This document shows, piece after piece, positions 9,726-17,615 of a DNA stretch of 64,000 bases (positions within the stretch are counted from its first letter, which is position 1; the number at the start of each line of letters is the position of its first letter). Position numbers and translations under genes: made by a program. The notes beneath the pieces were generated by a model that saw nothing but the letters and a program-made list of their open reading frames with translations, did not search any database and was not told the DNA's origin. The DNA comes from Comamonadaceae bacterium (lineage in GTDB: Bacteria > Pseudomonadota > Gammaproteobacteria > Burkholderiales > Burkholderiaceae_C), in assembly GCA_947455465.1 (NCBI GenBank), contig CANGNS010000017.1, forward strand, positions 21,361 to 85,360, read 5' to 3'.

Positions 9726-10375
9726 GTGCCTGGGAAGTTTTGGTTGCCGATGACCACGCCATCATCCGCGACGGATTGCGCAAAATCCTGGCCGATACCG
9801 GCGATTTCGTGGTGGCCGGCGAGGCGCCTAACGGCAACGCCGCCCTGGCCGCCGTGCGCGAACGCGACTGGGATGTGGTGATATTGGATATCTCCATGCC
9901 CGGGCGCAACGGCCTGGAGCTGATCAAGCTGATCCGCCAGGAACGTGCCCGCCTGCCCATCCTGATTTTCAGCATGCACCAGGAAGAGCAGTACGCGGTG
10001 CGCGCGCTGCGCGCCGGGGCCTCGGGCTATTTGTCCAAAGAGGGCGATATGGACTTGCTGCTGCCCGCTTTGCGCAAGCTGGTGGGCGGGGGGCGCTACA
10101 TCAGTCCCAAAGTGGCTGAACTGCTGGCCATGGACCTGGCCCCCCAAGGCCAGGACCTGCCCCACACCAGCCTGAGCGACCGCGAGTTCGAGGTGTTCAG
10201 CCGCATCGTGCGCGGCGTCAGCCTGACCGCCATCGCCCAGGAACTGTCGCTGAGCATCAAGACGGTCAGCACCCACAAGTCCAACATCCTGCACAAAATG
10301 CAGATGGCCACCCAGGTCGACCTGGTGCGCTACGCCCTGGAGCACCAGCTCCTGGACGACTTGCCGCGCGACTAG
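9722..10375 (+). CDS. NarL/LuxR-family two-component response regulator
   Basis: This is 217 residues from the ATG at 9722, which overlaps the kinase stop codon by four bases; upstream in-frame codons lie inside the kinase gene. The receiver domain has the acidic pair Asp10-Asp11, phospho-acceptor Asp56 (VVILDISMPG) and the conserved Lys in GYLSKEG. The C-terminal LuxR-type helix-turn-helix (about 150-210) opens with LSDREFEVF and has the recognition region SIKTVSTHKSNIL. It is probably phosphorylated by the preceding HisKA_3 kinase. The first divergent element downstream is the palindrome at 10411-10426, a plausible binding site 131 bp before the cytochrome c gene. The class call is firm; the target is inferred. 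Confidence 0.92.
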   Translation: MSAWEVLVADDHAIIRDGLRKILADTGDFVVAGEAPNGNAALAAVRERDWDVVILDISMPGRNGLELIKLIRQERARLPILIFSMHQEEQYAVRALRAGASGYLSKEGDMDLLLPALRKLVGGGRYISPKVAELLAMDLAPQGQDLPHTSLSDREFEVFSRIVRGVSLTAIAQELSLSIKTVSTHKSNILHKMQMATQVDLVRYALEHQLLDDLPRD

Positions 10376-10410
10376 CCCGCGGCTTCCCACCCCCCCCAGC
10401 CCGTCGCAAT

Positions 10411-10426
10411 CTAGGAGTTTTCCTAG
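10411..10426. promoter_or_regulatory. 16-bp palindrome upstream of cytochrome cluster, candidate response-regulator operator
   Basis: CTAGGAGTTTTCCTAG is a perfect 6-bp inverted repeat with a 4-bp spacer; it can also be read as two CTAGGAR heptamers in a 7-2-7 arrangement, the geometry used by NarL-type regulators. It lies in the 166-bp gap between the response-regulator gene and the monoheme cytochrome gene. A weak -10-like GATAGC at 10447-10452 would put the palindrome near -40, an activator position. The binding role is inference from geometry and context. Confidence 0.5.
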
Positions 10427-10541
10427 GCGCGCTTTCATCCCTGTCCGATAGCCGGGCCGGGCGCGCACGCGCACACTCGTTTCACTGACCAAAGGACCTG
10501 ATCCAGCGGCCACGCAACCCTTTCCATGACGAGGTGAACCT

Positions 10542-10901
10542 ATGAAAAACGCAACGCTCTCCCGCACTTGGGGTGCCATCGCAGCAGCTGCTTTGCTGGG
10601 CGTGGCCCTGAGCGCACATGCCCAAGTCGACGCCGAGGCCGCCAAAGCCCTGGCCCGCCAAAACAACTGCCTCAAGTGCCACGCCATCGACAAAGACAAA
10701 GACGGCCCGGCCTACAACAAAGTGGCCGAGAAATACAAAGGCAAGGCCAATGCCGAGGCCCGTTTGATCGAGCACATCATGTCCGGCGAAAAAGCCAAGT
10801 TCCCTGATGGCCACGAAGAAGAGCACAAGATTGTGAAGACCTCTCCGCCCAAAGACATGGCCCAGATCAAAAACCTGGTGCAGTGGATTTTGGCCCAGTA
10901 A
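10542..10901 (+). CDS. mtoD: Periplasmic monoheme class I cytochrome c, MtoD-like
   Basis: This is 119 residues with a Sec signal peptide (about 1-27, ending AHA). One haem site, CLKCH (Cys43, Cys46, His47), sits near the mature N terminus as in class I cytochromes c. The usual distal ligand motif (Met-Pro-Pro) is not there: the aligned stretch reads VKTSPPKDM, leaving Met80, Met106 or His95 as candidates. A GAGGTGA ribosome site at 10531-10537 fixes the start. As first gene of the set followed by decaheme, barrel and tetraheme genes, it resembles MtoD, the soluble shuttle of the Sideroxydans Mto pathway, which would carry electrons across the periplasm. The symbol is assigned by synteny and size rather than by alignment. 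Confidence 0.7.
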   Translation: MKNATLSRTWGAIAAAALLGVALSAHAQVDAEAAKALARQNNCLKCHAIDKDKDGPAYNKVAEKYKGKANAEARLIEHIMSGEKAKFPDGHEEEHKIVKTSPPKDMAQIKNLVQWILAQ

Positions 10902-10951
10902 GCCGCTTGAGCTTGAACGCCGATTAGCGCATCTTTTTGACGAGGAATACC

Positions 10952-11950
10952 ATGCACCTGCATCACAAATTTTGGGCCGCACTGGCACTGGCTGCCAGTT
11001 TGCTCGCGCCCGCTGTCTGGGCGCAAGACGCCAAGCCTGCCGATGCCACCAGCGCACTGGCCCAAGAAGCCCTCAAAAAGGACGCGGTCTGCACCAAGTG
11101 CCATGACGCCAGCGAAAACGCCCCGGTGCTGAGCCTGTACCAAACCCGCCATGGCGTGCGCGGCGATGCCCGCACCCCGGGCTGCCAGTCCTGCCACGGC
11201 GCCAGCGCCGAGCATTTAAAGGGCAGTGCCACCAGCAAAACCCGCCCCGCGCCGGACCATGTGTTCAAAAAAGGCGTGTATGCCGCCTCCAGCGACCAGG
11301 ACCGCACCGGCCAATGCCTGAGCTGCCATAAAGGCGGCCAGCGCAATTTGTGGGACGGCGCCCAGCACCAAAGCGCCGGCGTAGCCTGCAATGACTGCCA
11401 CGTCGTGCACCGCCCCAAAGACAAGCTGCAAGACAAGAAAACCCAGGCCGAGGTCTGCTATTCCTGCCACAAAGACCAGCGCGCGGACGGCAAAAAAACC
11501 TCGCACCACCCGATTGCAGAAGGCAAAGTGGGCTGCTCAGATTGCCACAACCCGCACGGCGCCAGTGGCCCCAAGCTGCTCAAGAAGAACACCGTGACCG
11601 AGACCTGCTACCAGTGTCATGCGGAAAAACGCGGCCCCTTCCTCTTCGAGCACCAACCGGTGACTGAGGATTGCGCCAACTGCCATACCCCGCATGGCTC
11701 CAATATTGCGCCTTTGCTCAAATCGCGTGCCCCATTCCTGTGCCAAGAGTGCCATGACGGCACCCATGCCAGCGGCACACCGGCCGGCCCCAATGCGGCA
11801 GGTCGCCAAGGTGGCCTGGCCTCGGTCAATGCCGCCACCCCCCCTGCAGCCCTGTACCCCAGCAAAAACCTGGTGGGCAACGCCTGCATGAACTGCCACC
11901 GGCAGGTGCATGGCTCCAACAGCCCCGCAGGCGGCTATCTGCAACGTTGA
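10952..11950 (+). CDS. mtoA: Decaheme c-type cytochrome, MtrA/MtoA/DmsE family
   Basis: This is 332 residues from ATG 10952, preceded by GAGGAA; a TTG at 10937 in the same frame is less likely. After a signal peptide (about 1-24, VWA-QD) there are exactly ten CXXCH haem sites, beginning at Cys47, 78, 122, 146, 169, 195, 219, 241, 264 and 312. Length and haem number match MtrA of Shewanella and MtoA of Fe(II) oxidisers. In these systems the protein threads through the outer-membrane barrel and moves electrons between periplasm and cell surface. The barrel gene follows after 16 bp. No dmsAB genes are present, which argues against a DMSO reductase role. Direction of electron flow cannot be read from sequence. 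Confidence 0.9.
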   Translation: MHLHHKFWAALALAASLLAPAVWAQDAKPADATSALAQEALKKDAVCTKCHDASENAPVLSLYQTRHGVRGDARTPGCQSCHGASAEHLKGSATSKTRPAPDHVFKKGVYAASSDQDRTGQCLSCHKGGQRNLWDGAQHQSAGVACNDCHVVHRPKDKLQDKKTQAEVCYSCHKDQRADGKKTSHHPIAEGKVGCSDCHNPHGASGPKLLKKNTVTETCYQCHAEKRGPFLFEHQPVTEDCANCHTPHGSNIAPLLKSRAPFLCQECHDGTHASGTPAGPNAAGRQGGLASVNAATPPAALYPSKNLVGNACMNCHRQVHGSNSPAGGYLQR

Positions 11951-11966
11951 GTGAAGGAAATACACC

Positions 11967-14294
11967 ATGTCTTCGAAACAACACGCTTTTGCCCTGAGCC
12001 GGGTGGCACGCGCCACACTGCTGCTCCTGTGCGCCAGTCCTTTGGTGGCCCTGGCCGCCGATGAGGAAACCGATGCGCTTACCCAAGCCTCCAGCACGCT
12101 GGAAGTGGGGGTGGCCAGCACCTCGCAGGCTTCGGCCAAGTTCGGCGAATACAACGGCCTGAACCAGGCGCAGGCCAGCCTGATCGGCAACTTCAGCCTG
12201 CGCGGCGGCAGCGCCTACGGAATGGGCGCGGGCCTGGGCCGTTGGGAGCTCGAGGGTAGCAATCTGGGCACCACCGCAGGCGCCATCGGCTTGCGGGTGA
12301 GCGAGCAAGGCCAGTGGAGCATTGGCCTGCGCTACGAGGAGTTGCGCCACAACCTGTGGGACAGCTACCAAACCCCGTATGTAGGCGCCAACGGCGGCAA
12401 CAGTTTTACGCTGCCAGGCTTTGGGCTGGCGGCCAATACCACCACTTTGACCACCGACCAGCTGGCGGCGTACCACAACCTTAATGTAGACAGCACGCGG
12501 CGCAACAGCGCGGCCAGTGCCAGCGTGGACATCAATTCGCGCCTGGCGCTCAAGCTGGACTTCAACCATCTGGAGCAAAGCGGCGCCAAGCTGATGGCCT
12601 TTGGCTCGGCGGCCTATGGCTCCACACCCGCGCCCGGCGGCGAAGTGGTCTCCATCCTGCCCAACCCGACACGCTACCAGACCAACAGCGTCAACGCCTC
12701 GCTGCAGTGGAGCGCCGACGGAGCGCACCTGAACGCGGCCTATTACGGCTCGTTTTTCCGCAACAGCGACGACCGGGTGATGTTCACCACCTACGCCGGT
12801 GCAGCCAACGCCCAAACCATGAGCACGCCCCCGGGCAATGACTTCCACCAGCTCAGCCTGGGCGGAAGCTATCCGGTGGGCGACAGCACCCGCTTAAGCG
12901 GCACCGTCTCGGTAGCGCGCAATACCCAAAACGATCCCTTCGTGGTCGACGCTTTCATGTACATCACGCCCAGCGTGGCCGATGGCAATCTGAAGGCTTC
13001 GCTCAATGGCGTGGTGGTCACGCAGCATGCCGACCTCAAGCTCACCCAGCGCAGCAGCAAAGATGTGCAGCTGACGGTGGCTTGGAAATACGACTGGCGT
13101 GACAACCAAACCGAGTCCTCGGTTTACAACTTTCAGGCCATTGGCGCCAACAACATCGCCAATTACCCCAACACGCCCCTGAGCACCAAGAAAAGCCAGG
13201 CCGAGGCGGCGGCTGATTACCGCATCGACGGCCAGCAAAAACTGCGCGTGGGCCTGACCCACGACGAGCTCTCGCGCTGGTGCAAACAGTATGCGATTGG
13301 CGGCACCAACTACCCCGCAGGCACCAACTGCGTCGTTGCGGTGGCCACCAAGGAAGACAAGCTCAGCGCCAGCTACAAACTCGCCGCCAGCGAGGACGTT
13401 AACGCCAGCCTGGGCTACAGCGTCGGCAAGCGCCAAACCAACTCCGACCCCAACGCCATCGTCGCCATGGTTGGCGTGCGCGGCGGTGATGTGGGTGCCG
13501 TGGTGGGCACCATCAAGGGCCTCAACGGCGGCGATTACCAGGGCTTTTACCCGGTATTTGACGCCAGCCGCACCCAGCAAATGCTCAAAACCGGTTTGAA
13601 CCTGCAAGCGGCCGAGAACCTGAACCTGGACATCGGCGCACGCTACACCGATGACAAATACGACTCCACCTACGGCGTGCAATCGGGCAAAAGCTGGGCG
13701 CTGCACTTGGACAGCGCGTACCACTACGCCGAAGACGGCGCCTTCACCGCCTATGCCTCACGCCAGTACCAGCAGCGTGATCTGACCGATTTGCAACGTT
13801 CGATCGCCCAGGGCGCCGGTGCGGCCAGTGCCACCGCCGTGGCTATTCCTGCCGGCGCGACCTGGACCAATGTGCTCAAAACCGACGAACTTTCGGTGGG
13901 TCTGAACCTGCGCCAAGGTGGCCTTGTAGGCGGCAAAGTGGAGATGGTGGCCGACCTGAGCTACTCGCTGGGCAGCTCCAACTACGCCACGGCGCTGAAC
14001 TACAGCACCACGACGACCGGCGGCATTACGTGCGCCGACCCGCGCATCCTCTCTTGCGGCGCGCTGCCGGACGTACGCGCTGAACTGGCGGCCTTGAAGC
14101 TCAACGCCTCTTACCGCCTGGACAAGAGCAGCCAAGTGGCCCTGGGCTACCTCTACCAAAAGCTCTTGAGCACCGACTATTACTACAACGGCCTGGCTTA
14201 TGGCTACAACCCCAACTCCATGTTGGCGACCAACCAGGTGGCGCCTAACTATGAAGTGCAGGTGGTGGCGGTCAGTTACCTCTTTAACTTCTAA
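11967..14294 (+). CDS. mtoB: MtrB/PioB-family decaheme-associated outer-membrane beta-barrel
   Basis: This is 775 residues with a signal peptide (about 1-30, ending VALA). The body is made of alternating aromatic/polar amphipathic strands rich in Gly, Asn, Tyr and Ser, as in a large beta-barrel. It ends in Phe (SYLFNF), the typical C-terminal signal for outer-membrane insertion. The family forms the sheath around the MtrA-type decaheme. The N-terminal Cys-X-X-Cys seen in Shewanella MtrB is absent; the few cysteines are internal. Its place directly after the decaheme gene supports the call. It would form the trans-outer-membrane conduit with the upstream cytochrome. Confidence 0.88.
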   Translation: MSSKQHAFALSRVARATLLLLCASPLVALAADEETDALTQASSTLEVGVASTSQASAKFGEYNGLNQAQASLIGNFSLRGGSAYGMGAGLGRWELEGSNLGTTAGAIGLRVSEQGQWSIGLRYEELRHNLWDSYQTPYVGANGGNSFTLPGFGLAANTTTLTTDQLAAYHNLNVDSTRRNSAASASVDINSRLALKLDFNHLEQSGAKLMAFGSAAYGSTPAPGGEVVSILPNPTRYQTNSVNASLQWSADGAHLNAAYYGSFFRNSDDRVMFTTYAGAANAQTMSTPPGNDFHQLSLGGSYPVGDSTRLSGTVSVARNTQNDPFVVDAFMYITPSVADGNLKASLNGVVVTQHADLKLTQRSSKDVQLTVAWKYDWRDNQTESSVYNFQAIGANNIANYPNTPLSTKKSQAEAAADYRIDGQQKLRVGLTHDELSRWCKQYAIGGTNYPAGTNCVVAVATKEDKLSASYKLAASEDVNASLGYSVGKRQTNSDPNAIVAMVGVRGGDVGAVVGTIKGLNGGDYQGFYPVFDASRTQQMLKTGLNLQAAENLNLDIGARYTDDKYDSTYGVQSGKSWALHLDSAYHYAEDGAFTAYASRQYQQRDLTDLQRSIAQGAGAASATAVAIPAGATWTNVLKTDELSVGLNLRQGGLVGGKVEMVADLSYSLGSSNYATALNYSTTTTGGITCADPRILSCGALPDVRAELAALKLNASYRLDKSSQVALGYLYQKLLSTDYYYNGLAYGYNPNSMLATNQVAPNYEVQVVAVSYLFNF

Positions 14295-14372
14295 GGCCCG
14301 CGTGGCCTGAGTCCGGACACTGCGGCCTGGGGCTTGCGATGTCCATTCGTTTATATAAAAGGAGACAGTCCT

Positions 14373-14966
14373 ATGGAACAACCTAGTGGAACTCTGGCGC
14401 GTTGGTGGGCGGCCATCAACCGTCCCAGCACCCGTTACTCGCTACTGGCGATCTCCTCGATCGCCTTTGTGCTGGGTATTATTTTCTGGGGCGGCTTTAA
14501 TACCGCCATGGAAGCGACCAACACCCTGGAGTTTTGCACCACCTGCCATGAAATGCGGGACAACGTCTACCAGGAATACAAGGAAACCATCCATTTCACC
14601 AACCGCACCGGCGTGCGCGCGGTGTGCTCGGACTGCCATGTGCCCAAGGACTGGACGCATAAAATGATCCGCAAGATGCAGGCCAGCGGCGAGGTATGGG
14701 GTAAGCTTACCGGTACCATTGACACCAAAGAGAAGTTTGAAGCCAAGCGCATGGAGCTGGCCACCCACGAATGGGACCGCATGAAAAACAACGGTTCGCG
14801 CGAGTGCCGCAACTGCCACAGCTTCGAATCCATGAGCCCGGATCTGCAAAAGCAAACACCATACAAAAAGCATATGAAGGCCAAAGAAGAGGGTAAAACC
14901 TGTATCGATTGCCACAAAGGCATTGCCCATCATCTGCCCAAGGAATACGTCGATCCTGATGAATAA
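14373..14966 (+). CDS. cymA: Tetraheme NapC/NirT-family quinol cytochrome, CymA/MtoC-like
   Basis: This is 197 residues from ATG 14373, with a strong AAAAGGAGA ribosome site at 14357-14365; the upstream TTG at 14334 in frame is rejected. A single N-terminal helix (about 22-42) anchors it in the inner membrane. Four CXXCH sites follow at Cys55, 85, 145 and 177. The first (CTTCHEM) has the Met two residues after the His that is conserved in NapC/CymA proteins. Such proteins exchange electrons between the quinone pool and periplasmic cytochromes. Here it completes a path from quinone to monoheme carrier, decaheme and barrel. ccmA begins only eight bases after its stop. It could instead serve a reductase elsewhere, but the synteny favours the conduit. 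Confidence 0.85.
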   Translation: MEQPSGTLARWWAAINRPSTRYSLLAISSIAFVLGIIFWGGFNTAMEATNTLEFCTTCHEMRDNVYQEYKETIHFTNRTGVRAVCSDCHVPKDWTHKMIRKMQASGEVWGKLTGTIDTKEKFEAKRMELATHEWDRMKNNGSRECRNCHSFESMSPDLQKQTPYKKHMKAKEEGKTCIDCHKGIAHHLPKEYVDPDE

Positions 14967-14974
14967 ACCCCTGC

Positions 14975-15589
14975 ATGCTGTCTGTCGCTGATCTGTCCTG
15001 CATTCGCGGCGACCGCACCCTGTTTCGTGGCCTTGGCTTCACGCTCGAGGCCGGGCAGTGCCTGCATCTGCAAGGGGGTAACGGGGTGGGCAAGACCAGC
15101 TTGCTGCGCATCGTGGCCGGCTTGTCGCCCGCCGCCCAAGGCGAGGTGCGCTGGCACGGGGAGTTGCTGGGCAGCCCGGGCTGCCAATTGCCGGCCCAGC
15201 TGCTCTACCTGGGCCACCTGCTGGCCCTCAAGGACGAACTCAGCGCCGTAGAGAACCTGGTCTCTGGCAGCGCCATTGCGGGCAGCAGCGTAGGCGCCGC
15301 CCAGGCCTTGGACGCCTTAAAACAGCTGGGCCTGGCTGGCCGCACCGCCTTGCCCGTGCGTGTGCTCTCGCAGGGCCAAAAGCGGCGCGTCGCATTGGCC
15401 CGCCTGTTGTTGCAGCAAAACCCCTTGTGGGTGCTCGATGAACCCTTTGTGGCGCTTGATGCCGCCGCCCATGCGCTCATCGAGCAGGTCTTGCACGGGC
15501 ATGTGGCCCGCGGCGGCATGGTCTTGCTGACCAGCCACCAGCCGGTCGACCTCGGAGCGCAGGTCCGCAGCCTGCGCCTGGACGCATGA
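14975..15589 (+). CDS. ccmA: CcmA, haem exporter ABC ATPase
   Basis: This 204-residue ATPase subunit of the CcmABCD complex drives release of holo-CcmE during cytochrome c maturation (system I) at the inner membrane. Walker A is GGNGVGKTS (around residues 34-42), a signature-like LSQGQKRRVALARL follows, and Walker B is LWVLDEPF. It starts eight bases after the tetraheme cytochrome gene with no visible promoter or terminator between. Its stop overlaps the ccmB start by four bases (ATGA). Confidence 0.95.
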   Translation: MLSVADLSCIRGDRTLFRGLGFTLEAGQCLHLQGGNGVGKTSLLRIVAGLSPAAQGEVRWHGELLGSPGCQLPAQLLYLGHLLALKDELSAVENLVSGSAIAGSSVGAAQALDALKQLGLAGRTALPVRVLSQGQKRRVALARLLLQQNPLWVLDEPFVALDAAAHALIEQVLHGHVARGGMVLLTSHQPVDLGAQVRSLRLDA

Positions 15590-16251
15590 AGGCCGTCGCC
15601 GCCGTCCTGCAGCGCGACCTGCGCCTGGCCATGCGCCGCAAAAGCGAGGTGCTGACGGCCGTTTTCTTCTTTGTGGTGGTGGCCAGTCTGTTCCCGCTGG
15701 CCATCGGGCCCGAGCCGGACATGCTGCGCAAAATCGCACCCGGTATTTTGTGGGTAGGTGCTTTGCTGGCCAGTTTGCTCTCGCTGGGGCGCCTGTTTGC
15801 CGCCGATTACCAGGATGGCACGCTCGAGCAGATGGCGCTGTCGCCAACCCCCATGCCCTTGCTGGTCGCGGCCAAAGTGCTGGCGCACTGGCTGCTCTCG
15901 GGCTTGCCCCTGGCGCTGCTCTCGCCCGTGCTGGCCTTGCAGTTTGACCTGGACAGCGGGACGATGTGGGTGCTGTTTACCTCCTTGCTGCTGGGCACGG
16001 CGCTGCTGTCTTTTTTGGGTGCGGTGGGCGCTGCCCTTACTTTGGGTGTGCGCGGGGGCGAGGTGCTACTCTCGCTGCTCATACTGCCTCTGTATATTCC
16101 GGCATTGGTCTTTGGCTCGGGGGCGGTGGAGGCGCAGATGGTGGGCATGGGCTATGGCGCCCAGATGTCCATCCTGTCGGCCATGCTGCTGTTGGCGGCA
16201 TTTTTTGGCCCCTGGGCCTGTGCCTTGGCGTTGCGCATTGCGCTTGAGTAA
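15586..16251 (+). CDS. ccmB: CcmB, haem exporter membrane subunit
   Basis: This 221-residue polytopic inner-membrane protein has about six hydrophobic helices. It begins with AAVLQRDLRLAMRRKSEV, the cytoplasmic lead-in typical of CcmB. It is the permease partner of CcmA in the CcmABCD complex. The start codon lies inside the ccmA stop, and ccmC starts immediately after the ccmB stop with no spacer. No unusual features. Confidence 0.95.
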   Translation: MKAVAAVLQRDLRLAMRRKSEVLTAVFFFVVVASLFPLAIGPEPDMLRKIAPGILWVGALLASLLSLGRLFAADYQDGTLEQMALSPTPMPLLVAAKVLAHWLLSGLPLALLSPVLALQFDLDSGTMWVLFTSLLLGTALLSFLGAVGAALTLGVRGGEVLLSLLILPLYIPALVFGSGAVEAQMVGMGYGAQMSILSAMLLLAAFFGPWACALALRIALE

Positions 16252-16992
16252 ATGGAAAATTTCAAAATTCGCTGGTTTCATTGGGCTGCACCCCAAACCT
16301 TTTACCCCTTGGCGGGCCGGCTGTGGCCGTTTTTTGGCCTGATCGCGGCCGTTTTGGCGCTGGCGGCGCTGTATTTGGGCTTTTTTGTAGCGCCCACCGA
16401 CTTTCAGCAAGGCGAGGGCTACCGCATTATTTTTGTGCACGTGCCCGCCTCCTGGATGTCCATGGTGATTTACCTGGCCATGGCTTTTTGGGCGTTTTTG
16501 GGTTTTACCTTCAACACCCGCCTCTCGGGCATGATGACGCAGGCGCTGGCGCCCACCGGCGCCATGTTCACCTTTTTGTCTTTGTGGACCGGCGCTTTAT
16601 GGGGCAAACCCATGTGGGGTGCCTGGTGGGTGTGGGATGCGCGGCTCACCTCCGAACTGATTTTGTTTTTCCTCTACATGGGCTACATCGCCCTGACCAG
16701 CGCCATTGACGATCCGCGCCGTGCCGACCGCGCAGGCGGCCTCTTAGCCCTGGTCGGCGCAGTCAACGTGCCCATTATTTATTTCTCTGTGAAGTGGTGG
16801 AACACCTTGCACCAAGGCGCCTCGGTCTCGGTGACCAAGGGCTCGAGCATGGCGCACACCATGCTGTGGGCCATGTTGCTGATGGCGCTGGCGTTTTGGG
16901 CCTACAGCATTGCCATGGCTTTGTACCGGGTGCGCAGCATCATCCTGGTGCGTGAGCGCCATACGCAATGGGTGCAGGAGGTGGCGGCATGA
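16252..16992 (+). CDS. ccmC: CcmC, haem delivery protein
   Basis: This 246-residue, six-helix membrane protein loads haem onto CcmE. It carries the tryptophan-rich haem-handling WWD segment (WGAWWVWDARLT) flanked by conserved histidines (FVHVPASW before it and NTLHQG after it). Start ATG 16252 directly abuts the ccmB stop. Its stop overlaps ccmD by four bases. Confidence 0.96.
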   Translation: MENFKIRWFHWAAPQTFYPLAGRLWPFFGLIAAVLALAALYLGFFVAPTDFQQGEGYRIIFVHVPASWMSMVIYLAMAFWAFLGFTFNTRLSGMMTQALAPTGAMFTFLSLWTGALWGKPMWGAWWVWDARLTSELILFFLYMGYIALTSAIDDPRRADRAGGLLALVGAVNVPIIYFSVKWWNTLHQGASVSVTKGSSMAHTMLWAMLLMALAFWAYSIAMALYRVRSIILVRERHTQWVQEVAA

Positions 16993-17174
16993 TCTGGGAA
17001 AGCTGGGACGCTTTTTGGTCCATGGGCGGCTACGGCCCCTACGTCTGGGGCTCGTATGGGGTGGTGCTGCTGTGTATCGCCATCGAAATTGTCAGTGCGC
17101 GCACCGCGCACAACGCCAGCGTGCAGTCCGTGCGCGCCATGCAGGAGGAACCCGACCATGACGCCACGCCGTAA
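16989..17174 (+). CDS. ccmD: CcmD, haem exporter small subunit
   Basis: This is 61 residues with one membrane helix (about 20-38) and the conserved aromatic Trp/Tyr/Gly lead ([16 protein letters not shown]). CcmD is needed to release holo-CcmE from the CcmABC complex. I chose ATG 16989, which sits in the ccmC stop; a longer in-frame frame begins inside ccmC. Its 3' end overlaps ccmE by 17 bases, so the ribosome site of ccmE (AGGAGGAA, 17143-17150) lies inside this gene. Confidence 0.92.
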   Translation: MIWESWDAFWSMGGYGPYVWGSYGVVLLCIAIEIVSARTAHNASVQSVRAMQEEPDHDATP

Positions 17175-17613
17175 ACGCTTTGCCATTGCCCTGGGCATTC
17201 TGGCCGTGGTGGGTGCCGTCACCGCGCTGGTGCTCAATGCTTTTCAGAGCAATTTGGTGTTCTTCTACACCCCCAGCCAAATTGCCGCCTCCGAGGCACC
17301 CACCGGGCGCACCTTTCGCTTAGGTGGTTTGGTGCAGGCCGGTAGCGTGCAGCGCGAAGGGGTGCTGGTGCGCTTTACCGTGACCGATACGGCGCAAAAC
17401 GTGCCCGTGGAGTTCAGCGGCATCCTGCCCGACCTGTTTAAGGAAGGCAAAGGCGTGGTTGCCCAAGGCAAGCTCGAAGGCGGCGTCTTTCGCGCCAAAG
17501 AGGTGCTGGCCAAGCACGACGAAAACTACATGCCGCCCGAGGCGGCCCAAGCCCTGAAAAATGCCGCCCAGGCCAACGCCAAAGCGGCGGCCACGGTGGT
17601 CACGAGCCCCTAA
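17158..17613 (+). CDS. ccmE: CcmE, periplasmic haem chaperone
   Basis: This 151-residue protein has an N-terminal membrane anchor (about 8-27) and a periplasmic OB-fold. The covalent haem attachment histidine is His120, in the [11 protein letters not shown] motif, with Tyr124 as the expected axial ligand. CcmE receives haem from CcmC and passes it to CcmF/H. Start ATG 17158 is supported by a strong AGGAGGAA site seven bases upstream; the longer frame upstream runs through ccmD and is not used. Confidence 0.96.
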   Translation: MTPRRKRFAIALGILAVVGAVTALVLNAFQSNLVFFYTPSQIAASEAPTGRTFRLGGLVQAGSVQREGVLVRFTVTDTAQNVPVEFSGILPDLFKEGKGVVAQGKLEGGVFRAKEVLAKHDENYMPPEAAQALKNAAQANAKAAATVVTSP

Positions 17614-17615
17614 CT

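Noticed and set aside
8753..10699. Minus-strand open frame of 648 codons
   Set aside because: Runs antisense across the kinase, regulator and monoheme gene; all three plus-strand genes have clear motifs, and this product does not.
10937..10951. TTG start five codons before the decaheme ATG
   Set aside because: The ATG at 10952 has GAGGAA at proper spacing and starts directly with a signal peptide.
11617..14294. Search for an mtrC/omcA-type surface multihaem cytochrome near the barrel
   Set aside because: No further CXXCH-rich frame is present in the plus or minus strand of the conduit region; the set is of Mto/Pio type in this window.
14294..14372. Small inverted repeats after mtoB (AGGCC/GGCCT and GTCCGGAC) considered as an attenuator
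   Set aside because: Stems are only 4-5 bp and there is no T run, so a terminator or attenuator cannot be supported.
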